Shown here: in pieces, positions 1 through 6,716 of the stretch | Position numbering within the stretch: the stretch's first letter is position 1 | Layout: the number at the start of each line of letters is the position of its first letter | Assembly (NCBI GenBank): GCA_018660965.1 | Contig: JABJJH010000597.1 | Span: 1-17,024 of the forward strand | DNA from: Rhodospirillaceae bacterium | Lineage (GTDB): Bacteria > Pseudomonadota > Alphaproteobacteria > UBA8366 > GCA-2717185 | Length of the DNA: 17,024 nt | Direction: 5' to 3' | Notes under the pieces: generated by a model | Database searches by the model: none | What the model saw: the letters and a program-made list of their open reading frames with translations, nothing else | What the model was told of the DNA's origin: nothing | Translations under genes and position numbers: made by a program

Positions 1-335
1 CAGATTACCTTGGCCCCGGCAGGATCCATATAAGCCGCCGCCATGCCGCAACCGGCGGCCTGCCCGACGCACCAGGCGACGCTGGCGTCGTATTGCGCGA
101 TGGCGTTCATGGTTTGCGCGAACATGGACGGCGCGACTTCGAAACCGCCATAGGCGCGCGGCAACAACATCCGGAATAAACCGGCCTCGTGCAAACCGTC
201 CAGCAGTTCCGCGGGCAGGCGCTTGGTGCTTTCAATTTCTGCGATCGATTTTTCAATTAGCGGTCCAAGCGCATGGGCCCGTTCGATAAAATTGATGTCC
301 GCCGGCTCCAAGGTGACCATGCTGGCTAGTTCCAT
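1..335 (-). CDS. Acyl-CoA dehydrogenase-like flavoprotein, N-terminal part (truncated by window edge)
   Basis: Only the first ~111 codons are inside the window; the gene continues past the left edge. The ATG at 335 is preceded by AAAGGGGA about 8 nt upstream and lies 12 nt after the stop of the VOC gene, so the two are probably co-transcribed and coupled. The visible protein has a helical start followed by LLPRAYGGFEVAPS (about residues 63-76) and an ASVAWCVGQ stretch (about 90-98). These resemble the N-terminal helical domain of acyl-CoA dehydrogenase-fold proteins, particularly the group II flavin monooxygenase-like branch (HsaA / DszC / pigment hydroxylase type), where a D-x-S-x-AW motif is common. 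It would bind a reduced flavin or FAD and oxidise or hydroxylate a small organic substrate in the cytoplasm. The FAD-binding and catalytic C-terminal parts are not visible, so dehydrogenase versus monooxygenase cannot be decided. Confidence 0.75.
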   Translation of the reverse strand, partial: MELASMVTLEPADINFIERAHALGPLIEKSIAEIESTKRLPAELLDGLHEAGLFRMLLPRAYGGFEVAPSMFAQTMNAIAQYDASVAWCVGQAAGCGMAAAYMDPAGAKVI

Positions 336-347
336 TTAAATTCCCCT

Positions 348-1091
348 TTATTCGATCAACCGGAACCGGGTTCCGCAGATGATTTTGGTTTCTTCGACGT
401 ATTGCGCCCCGGGTTGCACACCGGGCGTCATCTTCAAATCAACTCCACCCAGGCCTTCGCCCCGTCCGTCCGCGACGGGGACAAATCGCAGCGTTGCGTT
501 GTCGAGTTGTAATGCCGCGACGCCATCGTTCCCGGTTTTTGGGGCGATGTCCAGGATTGCGCCCCACCGCGCCGCCAGCCCCGCCGGGTCGTCGCTTTGC
601 AGTTCAGCCCCGGTCATGGCGGTCGTGACATCGGTGCGCACGGCGCGCTTCCAATCGTCCCCAGCGGGACGCCAGGGCGAATCCGACGCGTCGTCGCCGT
701 CGTTACGGTCGATTTCCAACATGGCGCCGCCGGTGTCCCGGGGGTGCAGCTGGATTCCATAAAAGTCGTCGTGGTCATGGGTGTTGATGACGCGGACGCC
801 CGCGGCTTCAATTTGCGCACGGCGGGTTAGAACATCGTCGCTTTGCAGGATGACCATATACCCGCCGTCGCCGTTGCGCCGGTCGAGATAGCGTTCGGCG
901 GCGGTGTTTGGCGCGACTGGGGCGACAATTTCAAGAAAATCGTTTCCAATCGGCAGAAGCGCGTTTTCCAGGCCGTACTTCGCAACGCCGGGGTCCTGAA
1001 AGCAGGTCGCCAGTCCGAACGCGGATTCAAGATCCGCGACCGCCGGTTTCAGGCGACGGGCGACCAGACATATTTGGCGAAGCCGCAACAT
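348..1091 (-). CDS. VOC (glyoxalase/bleomycin-resistance/dioxygenase fold) family protein
   Basis: A 247-residue protein starting at the ATG at 1091, chosen because GGGAGG lies about 10 nt upstream and because a longer reading to 1169 would overlap the end of the crotonase gene. The start MLRLRQICLVARRL is the first beta strand of a VOC module. ENALLPIGNDFLEIVAP (about 42-58) and YGIQLHPRDTGGAMLEID (about 111-128) are the usual strand pairs with a carboxylate ligand near the end of each. A second, weaker VOC-like half follows (about 150-245: GAELQSDDPAGLAARWG then LRFVPV). The first metal-ligand position, often His, is Gln here (RQI), so metal-dependent catalysis is uncertain. It is 43 bp downstream of the crotonase and 12 bp upstream of the acyl-CoA dehydrogenase-like gene, suggesting a three-gene catabolic operon. 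Family is confident; reaction unknown. Confidence 0.8.
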   Translation of the reverse strand: MLRLRQICLVARRLKPAVADLESAFGLATCFQDPGVAKYGLENALLPIGNDFLEIVAPVAPNTAAERYLDRRNGDGGYMVILQSDDVLTRRAQIEAAGVRVINTHDHDDFYGIQLHPRDTGGAMLEIDRNDGDDASDSPWRPAGDDWKRAVRTDVTTAMTGAELQSDDPAGLAARWGAILDIAPKTGNDGVAALQLDNATLRFVPVADGRGEGLGGVDLKMTPGVQPGAQYVEETKIICGTRFRLIE

Positions 1092-1134
1092 GGTTCTCGG
1101 TCCTCCCAACCAAGGGACGGCTATTTTGAAACGG

Positions 1135-1926
1135 TTACCGGCCTTTGTACACCGGGGGACGCTTTTCAACGAAGGCGCGGGCGGCTTCCTTGTGGTCTTC
1201 GGTCAGGCTGGTGGCCGAATGATGCGTCGCCTCCATATCGAACAATTCGCTCAACGAACCCGATTCCGCCGCGTTCAGATTCTTCTTGATATAACCCAGC
1301 GTAATGGCCGGTCCATCGGCCAAACGTCTAGCTATTGCATGGGTTTCGGCCTCCAGCGCCGTGTCGGGAACGACCCTGGTGACAAGGTTGAACGATAGCG
1401 CCTCCGCCGCGCCCACAATGTCGGACAACAGGTACATCTCGCGGGCTTTCGCCGTTCCGACAAGCTGCGTCAAAAAGTAGCTGCCGCCAAAATCGCCGGA
1501 CAGCCCGACGCGGGCGAATGCGGTGGTGAATTTCGTGGTGTCGCTGGCGATCCGCAAATCGCAGGCCAGCGCCAGCGACATGCCCGCCCCGGCGGCGGGG
1601 CCGCGCATCATGGCGATGGTCGGTTTGGGCGTTTCATGCAGCAACCGGCTGACCTCCATGCGCTGGCGCAGGGTGCGCGTGCGCTCGGACAGCGGTAGCG
1701 CATCGTCGGAAGTCGCGTTCATGTTCTTGACGTCGCCGCCCGCACAAAACCCGCGCCCCGCCCCGGTCAGTACGATAACCCGCGCCGTTGGGTCGGCGGC
1801 CAGACGGGTAACCGCGGCGGACATATCGTCCAGCATGTCCCGATTCAGCGCGTTTAACGCTTCCGGGCGGTTCATGGTTATGGTAACAACGCCATTATCA
1901 GCGGATTCTAAAAGTACTTTCGACAT
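1135..1926 (-). CDS. Enoyl-CoA hydratase/isomerase (crotonase) family protein
   Basis: A 263-residue crotonase, normal length for the family. The first oxyanion-hole segment GRGFCAGGD is at about residues 57-65 and the second, RGPAAGAGMSLALACDLRIA, at about 108-127. The catalytic loop region reads GLSGDFGGSYFL (141-152), with Asp145 where many hydratases carry an acidic residue; this GLSGDxGGS form is common in PaaG/PaaB-like and other uncharacterised alphaproteobacterial paralogues. It should hydrate, isomerise or otherwise rearrange an acyl-CoA thioester in the cytoplasm. The ATG at 1926 has an AAAGAG ribosome site about 12 nt upstream. It is the first gene of a minus-strand set with the VOC protein and the acyl-CoA dehydrogenase-like protein, which fits a beta-oxidation-like or aromatic-CoA pathway. 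The exact substrate is not readable. Confidence 0.9.
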   Translation of the reverse strand: MSKVLLESADNGVVTITMNRPEALNALNRDMLDDMSAAVTRLAADPTARVIVLTGAGRGFCAGGDVKNMNATSDDALPLSERTRTLRQRMEVSRLLHETPKPTIAMMRGPAAGAGMSLALACDLRIASDTTKFTTAFARVGLSGDFGGSYFLTQLVGTAKAREMYLLSDIVGAAEALSFNLVTRVVPDTALEAETHAIARRLADGPAITLGYIKKNLNAAESGSLSELFDMEATHHSATSLTEDHKEAARAFVEKRPPVYKGR

Positions 1927-2007
1927 TTTGGCGATACTCTTTCGGTAATATCGGTATTCACGATGTGGTTTTCAGTAAACTTCATCCAAATGCGGGACGG
2001 ACGGGCG

Positions 2008-2022
2008 TTAATGGTGGGTTAA
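2008..2022. promoter_or_regulatory. TTAA-N7-TTAA box (CtrA-type site)
   Basis: Exact TTAA, seven bases, TTAA, lying 92 bp before the start of the 59-aa gene in the 187-bp gap between the divergent crotonase and small-protein genes. This spacing is the classical alphaproteobacterial CtrA full-site. A further GTTAAG follows at 2033. Direct sequence match; binding by CtrA is inferred. Confidence 0.5.
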
Positions 2023-2113
2023 TGTTTCCGCAGTTAAGTTTAGTGTTATCCCGTTGGACGCACCAACCGTAAATCAAATCGCGGCCACAGGGAAAATTGA
2101 AAGGAACATCGAC

Positions 2114-2293
2114 ATGGCCATTGAAGCCGTTGCCCAGAGTGCTCCGTTACAATCAAGCGCTCAGGCGCCCAAACCCTCCGTTGACCAGGACAAGCAATCC
2201 GCCAGCGTCTCGCTGGACTCCGGCAAGACCGGTGGATCGGCGACCGAGGCTTCGCAAACCGATGGTGGTCGCCTGGTCGATGTATACGCCTGA
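2114..2293 (+). CDS. Small Ala/Ser/Gln-rich hypothetical protein (59 aa)
   Basis: I do not recognise this gene. The ATG at 2114 has AAAGGA about 9 nt upstream, which makes it a better start than an ATG at 2054 that lacks one. The 59-residue product starts MAIEAVAQSAP, is rich in Ala, Ser, Gln, Asp and Lys with no hydrophobic segment and no Cys, and is probably disordered. It ends in a short conserved-looking tail, GGRLVDVYA, and small alphaproteobacterial proteins with such RGxxVDxxA-like tails are often found near motility genes (recollection, not verified). It stands alone: a CtrA-type box lies upstream and a strong intrinsic terminator begins 36 nt after its stop. That mono-cistronic arrangement supports a real, well-expressed gene despite its size. 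Function unknown. Confidence 0.65.
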   Translation: MAIEAVAQSAPLQSSAQAPKPSVDQDKQSASVSLDSGKTGGSATEASQTDGGRLVDVYA

Positions 2294-2328
2294 CCAGGCG
2301 TTACCCCACTCGTCCGCAAACAATCAGA

Positions 2329-2358
2329 CCCCTTGCGCGCTCGGCGCAAGGGGCTTTT
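2329..2358 (+). terminator. Rho-independent terminator after the 59-aa gene
   Basis: A perfect 10-bp GC-rich stem, CCCCTTGCGC (2329-2338) and GCGCAAGGGG (2344-2353), with the 5-nt loop GCTCG, followed by C and TTTT. It closes the small plus-strand gene and sits 11 bp from the stop of the convergent LLM oxidoreductase gene, so it may also slow transcription from that side, although the minus-strand side lacks a U tract. Confidence 0.9.
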
Positions 2359-2369
2359 GCGTTATAACG

Positions 2370-3209
2370 TCAACGCACGAGTGGCGCGTATTCATCCAGT
2401 AATTTCAAGACCGTATCGCGATCCGCCGACGGCAATCCCAGGATTGCGCGGTCAATTCCGGCGTTTTCGTATTGATCGAGTCCCGCCTTGTCGGTTGGGG
2501 CGCGGAACACGCTGACCGACAGGCTCGCCATGTCGCGCCCGGCTTCGTCGGCGACTGCTTTTAGCCGCGCCATGCTTTCCATCGGGTCGAAGGCGGGGCC
2601 GCCCCGCGGAAACCAGCCGTCGCAAAAGTCGACGACCCGGCGCAAGGTGTGAATGGACTCGCCGCCCAGCACGACGGGGGGGTGCGGCTTTTGCGTTGGT
2701 TTCGGGTACGACCAGGACGGGCCGAAATTCACCATCTCGCCTTCAAACGACGCCTCCTCCTCGGTCCATAACGCCTTCATGGCGAGCACCCGTTCGCGCA
2801 ACAGCTTGAACCGGGTTTTGTATTCCGCGCCGTGATCGTTCATTTCCTCGACGTTCCAGCCACCGCCGATGCCGAAAATGAACCGCCCGCCGGACATCAT
2901 ATCCAGGCTCGCGACCGATTTCGCAGTGACGATGGGGTCACGTTGTGGAATCAGGCAAATGCCGGTGCCGAGCTTTAAATTCGTCGTGACTCCCGCCGCG
3001 AAGGACAACGCCACAAACGGGTCATGCGTATGTCTGTATTCCTGCGGCAGGGGTTTGGAGCCGTCGCCCCACGGCGATATCCGGCTGGTCGGGATATGCG
3101 TGTGCTCGGGCAGGAACAGAGATTCGAAGCCACGTTCCTCCAACGCCTGGGCGAGTTCGCGAATGTCGATGCTGTAATCGGTGTCGAAAATAAAAACGCC
3201 GGTTTTCAT
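2370..3209 (-). CDS. LLM-class flavin-dependent oxidoreductase (TIGR03619-like)
   Basis: A 279-residue bacterial luciferase-like TIM-barrel protein. Visible family signatures are GFESLFLPEHTHIP (about 27-40), the barrel strand GTGICLIPQRDPIVTAKSVASL (about 81-102) and SGGRFIFGIGGGWN (about 106-119). The PxR/LPEHTH start and length fit the Rv2161c-like group annotated as F420-dependent, but family members may use FMNH2 or F420 and the cofactor cannot be told here. Such enzymes carry out oxygenation or hydride transfer on small organic substrates. The gene starts 9 bp after the FAD-dependent oxidoreductase, and its ribosome site AAGGAG overlaps that gene's stop codon, so the two are translationally coupled and probably work in one pathway. 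The stop lies close to the convergent terminator. Confidence 0.85.
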   Translation of the reverse strand: MKTGVFIFDTDYSIDIRELAQALEERGFESLFLPEHTHIPTSRISPWGDGSKPLPQEYRHTHDPFVALSFAAGVTTNLKLGTGICLIPQRDPIVTAKSVASLDMMSGGRFIFGIGGGWNVEEMNDHGAEYKTRFKLLRERVLAMKALWTEEEASFEGEMVNFGPSWSYPKPTQKPHPPVVLGGESIHTLRRVVDFCDGWFPRGGPAFDPMESMARLKAVADEAGRDMASLSVSVFRAPTDKAGLDQYENAGIDRAILGLPSADRDTVLKLLDEYAPLVR

Positions 3210-3218
3210 GATTGCTCC

Positions 3219-4676
3219 TTAAGAGGTTTGATTGGCGCGCACGAATGCGCCTTGTTTGGTCAGGGCGGATTGCAGGTCGCCGATGTCGAGGTCGCGCGGC
3301 GCGACGCCGCTATTGGCGCTGAGCGCGGCGGCCGCCCCGGCGGCGTGTCCGGTCAGCCAGCATTGCGGAATTTCGCGCATGAAGGTGTGCGTTTGCGAAT
3401 CGGTGGAGATATGCCGCCCCGCAACCAGAAGATTGTCGGTCTTGAGGGGCAGTAACGCGCCATAGGGGACGGAAACTTCGGGCAGATTCGGGCTGAGGCT
3501 GGGACTGACGCCGATTTCGTCGGGCAGGATGACGCCGGATTTGGTGCCGGTCCCGGTCATCACGTCGCGCCCGGCCAGGCGTCGGCTGTGCCGTGCGCCA
3601 AGCTGCGGCGCGGTCAGCATGATCCAGGCGTCCTCGAACCCCGGCGCGCGGCGGCGGAAATAATCCAACAACTCGACGATGCTTTTGCGCGACAGGATTT
3701 CCAGCGCCGTCAAATCGTCCACCTTCAACACGTTGAACCCGGAAAACCGGGGGCCCATGAACACCACCGTGTCGTCGCGCCACCCGGCCATGGGCAGGAT
3801 GAAGTGGCTGGTCTCGGTCCGGCCCCCCCGCATGAATTCGCGAAACCCGTCCGGGTCCTGCGCGCGAAATTGCAGCCAGCGCGGCACGTCGACCCCGCCC
3901 ATCAGGGATGCGGTGTTGGCGCAATGGTGGATGTCGTCGCTTTCCGCGTCACCGTCGAAATCTTCGCCCGCTTGCGCGAACATGTCGCCGTCTCCGGTGG
4001 TGTCCACGACCACTTTGGCGCGGACCGCCATGCGCCCCTGTTTGGATTCCAGAATTGCGCCCGTCGCCTTTCCGTCCTCAACCAGTGGGGCCGTGACCCA
4101 GGAATGCAGCAACAACTCAACGCCGGAGTCCTCGACCATATTCAGCGCAACAATCTTCAGCCATTCCGGGTCGATCATCGGCGCCCAGGTCACCGTGCCG
4201 TGAAAGGCGGTGTGGCGCGGCGCCCATTGCGACACCAGCGCTTCGTCGCGTGACCCCCAATCGGCGCGTTTCGGTCCCCGGATGGCGTCGCTGGGCAACC
4301 GGTCGAGCATTTCCGCCGCCATGCCCTGGATCAGATGTTCGCCGCCCCAGCCGCTCATGCGGTCGATCCAGACCACCAGCCCGCCGGTCGATAGGCCGCC
4401 CAGATGATTATAACGCTCCGCCAGGATCACCCGCGCGCCCAGCCGTGCGGCGGCGACCGCCGCGGTGACGCCCGCCGGACCGCCGCCCACCACCAGCACG
4501 TCGGTTTCAGCGAAGACCGGCACGGCGCGCGCCGGTTCGCTGACCACGCCCAGATCAGGCCGGTCGCGCCGGTTCACCGTCTCGCGTCCATTGTAAACGC
4601 CGCGCGGGTTCGGGTCGTCGCCGCTGGCGCGAACGCTGCGGGCGACGGTGTTGTCTGGGTTTTTGTCCTGCGCCAT
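3219..4676 (-). CDS. FAD-dependent oxidoreductase (FAD_oxidored, PF12831-like)
   Basis: A 485-residue flavoprotein. After a ~55-residue polar extension comes the dinucleotide fold DVLVVGGGPAGVTAAVAAARLG (59-80) with the acidic end of strand 2 at E87 and the substrate-loop segment HLGGLSTGG (91-99). The second FAD-contact motif, VVDTTGDGD, is at 223-231. QLGARHSRRLAGRDVMTG (358-375) and the C-terminal FAD segment NLLVAGRHISTDSQTH (415-430) are typical of this family. There is no signal peptide or Tat motif, so it should be cytosolic. It is the first gene of a two-gene unit with the LLM oxidoreductase, divergent from the cupin gene. The ATG at 4676 has GAGGGG about 9 nt upstream. Members oxidise varied C-H/C-OH or C=C substrates; the substrate here is unknown. 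The long N-terminal leader is somewhat unusual. Confidence 0.85.
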   Translation of the reverse strand: MAQDKNPDNTVARSVRASGDDPNPRGVYNGRETVNRRDRPDLGVVSEPARAVPVFAETDVLVVGGGPAGVTAAVAAARLGARVILAERYNHLGGLSTGGLVVWIDRMSGWGGEHLIQGMAAEMLDRLPSDAIRGPKRADWGSRDEALVSQWAPRHTAFHGTVTWAPMIDPEWLKIVALNMVEDSGVELLLHSWVTAPLVEDGKATGAILESKQGRMAVRAKVVVDTTGDGDMFAQAGEDFDGDAESDDIHHCANTASLMGGVDVPRWLQFRAQDPDGFREFMRGGRTETSHFILPMAGWRDDTVVFMGPRFSGFNVLKVDDLTALEILSRKSIVELLDYFRRRAPGFEDAWIMLTAPQLGARHSRRLAGRDVMTGTGTKSGVILPDEIGVSPSLSPNLPEVSVPYGALLPLKTDNLLVAGRHISTDSQTHTFMREIPQCWLTGHAAGAAAALSANSGVAPRDLDIGDLQSALTKQGAFVRANQTS

Positions 4677-4755
4677 GACCGGGGCCCCTCGTGGTCGCTG
4701 ATGATCCGTTGGTATTAGAACAATCGCGATGGCGCTTGTCCACGACGCTGCCTAA

Positions 4756-4804
4756 TTGAGTGGGCTTCAAACGGCGCGGGTGAGATATTCTCAAGCGCAC
4801 TTGA
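4756..4804. promoter_or_regulatory. Inverted repeats in the FAD-oxidoreductase/cupin divergent promoter region
   Basis: Two small dyads occur in the 216-bp divergent gap: TTGA-N7-TCAA (4756-4770) and TCAAG-CGCA-CTTGA (4791-4804), followed by AT-rich sequence (to about 4818). Their complementary half-sites and placement between divergent genes make them operator candidates, but the half-sites are only 4-5 bp and no regulator gene is nearby. Weak evidence. Confidence 0.25.
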
Positions 4805-4892
4805 ATTATTATCCATGTAAGGGCGACGGATTTGAGTGTTAAGAATGCAGGGCGGCGCGCTTCATAATATTGGCTATGGAAAAGGAAAAAAT

Positions 4893-5387
4893 ATGAGCAA
4901 ACGCATCGACGCATCAAAAATACCATTTGTCGTCGGGACGCTGTACCCGTCGCCCTTCGATCTGGTGTGCCGGGCGCGGGGGCGAAAAAAGCTCGGCGAC
5001 GAAGCCGGGCTGACGCAATTCGGCGTCAATCAGGTGCGGTTGCCGCCCGATACATGGTCCAGCCAGCGCCATTGGCATACGCGCTCGGACGAGCTGATTT
5101 ATATTCTGAGCGGCGAGGTGGTGCTGGTCACCGATGACGGCGAGGAAACCCTGGTCGCGGGCGACGCCGCCGGGTTCAAGGCGGGCGACGACGATGGGCA
5201 TTGTTTTCAAAACCGCTCGACGGACGACGTGATCATTCTCGAAATCGGCACGCGTTTCGATGACGATGTCGGGTATTATTCGGATGTCGACATGGTGGCT
5301 CGCATGGACGGCGACCCCGCAATCTACACGCGTCGGGACGGTTCGCCCTACACCGATATCAAACGGCGCGGTCCGGACGATGACTAA
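4893..5387 (+). CDS. Cupin-domain metalloprotein
   Basis: A 164-residue single-domain cupin. Motif 1 is complete, HWHTRSDELIYILSG (60-74), giving metal ligands H60, H62 and E67. Motif 2, GDAAGFKAGDDDGHCFQN (90-107), supplies the fourth ligand H103 and the trailing N107, but the usual Pro is Lys (KAG). The ATG at 4893 is preceded by AAAGGA at a good distance; a longer reading from 4836 has no ribosome site and adds unlikely residues. The acidic C-terminus ends KRRGPDDD. It is divergent from the FAD oxidoreductase/LLM pair and 128 bp before the MFS permease. It could be a dioxygenase, isomerase or sugar/acid-binding enzyme of the same catabolic set; the family does not fix the reaction. Confidence 0.85.
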   Translation: MSKRIDASKIPFVVGTLYPSPFDLVCRARGRKKLGDEAGLTQFGVNQVRLPPDTWSSQRHWHTRSDELIYILSGEVVLVTDDGEETLVAGDAAGFKAGDDDGHCFQNRSTDDVIILEIGTRFDDDVGYYSDVDMVARMDGDPAIYTRRDGSPYTDIKRRGPDDD

Positions 5388-5515
5388 GCCCCGGGACTTT
5401 AACCGGGACGCGTAAACTAAATTCACTAAAGTGTAGGGCCGCCGCAAGAAACGGGTCGTGACAAACGGCGGGGCATGCTTACTCCACGGGGATGTTACAA
5501 CTCTGGAGTTCGCCC

Positions 5516-6706
5516 ATGCCGCAACCGACCAACCCGGCGATCAGCGCCGCGCCGGACTCGCCGTTTGCGTGGCGAATGGCGGCGGCGGCCTTTACCGCCG
5601 GGTTTGTTGTGTTTGGAATCGTTTACAGCTTCGGCGTCTATTTGCAGCCGATGACGGACGAATTTCAGGCGAGCCGCGTCGCCGCCTCGGCGCTTTACTC
5701 GATTGCGAGCCTCGTATGGTACGTTCTGGGGCCGTTCACCGGGCATCTAAGCGACCGTTTCGGACCCCGAATCATGGTCCTTGTCGGCGCCGTTTCCATG
5801 GGCGCCGGTCTTGCCCTGACCGCCGCCATCGATCAGCTTTGGATCGCTTATCTGACATATGGCGTCGGCGTGGGTTTTGGCGCGGCCTGCGCTTACGTGC
5901 CGACGCTGGCCAACCTTGGCGGCTGGTTTGTCCGGCGGCGCAACATGGCGTTCGCAATCGCCGCCGCAGGGACCGGGTGCGGCATGCTGATCATACCGCC
6001 GTTGGCCGCTTTCCTGATTAGCCGATTTGGCTGGCGTTTCGCGGATATTGTACTGGGCGCGGGCAGCGCATTACTGCTTTCGGCGTGCGCCCTGATCCTG
6101 ACGGCGCCACCCATCTCCGGCAAAGCCATGCCCAAGCGGTCGTTGCGCCCGGTCCTGGGCTCAAGTGAATTTTTGATGCTGTACGTTTCGTGGATGCTCG
6201 CCACGACGGCGCTCTTCATAACCTTTGTTTTCTTGCCGCAATTCGCGGTCATTCACGGCGCCGACCCGGTGGCGGCGTCGGCGCTGTTGTCCATTCTCGC
6301 CGGCGCCGGCGTATTGGGGCGTCTCGGCATGGGTGTCCTTAGCGACAGGGTGGGCGGCTTGCGACTTTTTAAAGGCGCGGTTCTGGTAATGGCGGCCAGC
6401 TACATAATTTGGCTGGTCACGCCGGGATATTGGGGACTGGCGGCTTTCGCGGTTATTCTTGGTCTGGCGTATGGAATTCGAATCGCCCTGGCGCCGATCG
6501 TGCTGATCGACTTTTTCGGGGTTCAGGGTTTCGGCGCGCTGTTGGGCGTCTTTTTTACATCGACTGGAATAGCGGCTGTTCTGGGGCCGATGCTGGCCGG
6601 TTACATCATCGATTCTTCGGGTGGTTATCGCGGGGCCATCGTCTTCGCCACGGCGTTGGCCGTTCTTGGTTTTGTCGTCGCCCTGCCCTTAAATAAACGG
6701 GCTTGA
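5516..6706 (+). CDS. MFS transporter (OFA/monocarboxylate-porter-like)
   Basis: A 396-residue permease with about 12 hydrophobic segments. The start at 5516 is preferred because TGGAG lies about 8 nt upstream; the ATG at 5492 has no suitable ribosome site. MFS motif A is present between TM2 and TM3 (GHLSDRFGPR, 76-85) and a second copy follows in the C-terminal half (GMGVLSDRVGGLRL, about 271-284). WFVRRRNMAFAIAAAGTGCG (137-156) closely resembles the TM4-TM5 region of monocarboxylate/oxalate-formate (OFA) porters. It is predicted to be an inner-membrane proton-coupled carrier of a small organic anion. The setting between a cupin gene and an enolase-superfamily dehydratase-like gene suggests it imports the compound these enzymes degrade. 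It is convergent with the enolase-superfamily gene, 10 bp apart, with no obvious terminator between them. Confidence 0.88.
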   Translation: MPQPTNPAISAAPDSPFAWRMAAAAFTAGFVVFGIVYSFGVYLQPMTDEFQASRVAASALYSIASLVWYVLGPFTGHLSDRFGPRIMVLVGAVSMGAGLALTAAIDQLWIAYLTYGVGVGFGAACAYVPTLANLGGWFVRRRNMAFAIAAAGTGCGMLIIPPLAAFLISRFGWRFADIVLGAGSALLLSACALILTAPPISGKAMPKRSLRPVLGSSEFLMLYVSWMLATTALFITFVFLPQFAVIHGADPVAASALLSILAGAGVLGRLGMGVLSDRVGGLRLFKGAVLVMAASYIIWLVTPGYWGLAAFAVILGLAYGIRIALAPIVLIDFFGVQGFGALLGVFFTSTGIAAVLGPMLAGYIIDSSGGYRGAIVFATALAVLGFVVALPLNKRA

Positions 6707-6716
6707 ACAGGCGCAC

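Noticed and set aside
379..762. Open frame on the plus strand over the VOC gene
   Set aside because: Antisense shadow of a well-supported minus-strand gene; composition (Ser/Pro/Arg-rich, no family features) and no ribosome site.
3310..3924. Long alternative minus-strand frame and the plus-strand frame 3588-4253 inside the FAD oxidoreductase gene
   Set aside because: Arg/Ala/His-rich translations typical of out-of-frame GC-rich DNA; the FAD-binding protein in the other frame explains the region fully.
4843..4877. TTAAGA-N18-CATAAT as a sigma-70 promoter for the cupin gene
   Set aside because: Only partial -35 match and would leave a very short leader before the ATG; not strong enough to list as a feature.
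5391..5408. Hairpin CCCGG-N8-CCGGG after the cupin gene as a terminator
   Set aside because: Only a 5-bp stem and no following T run; too weak to call.
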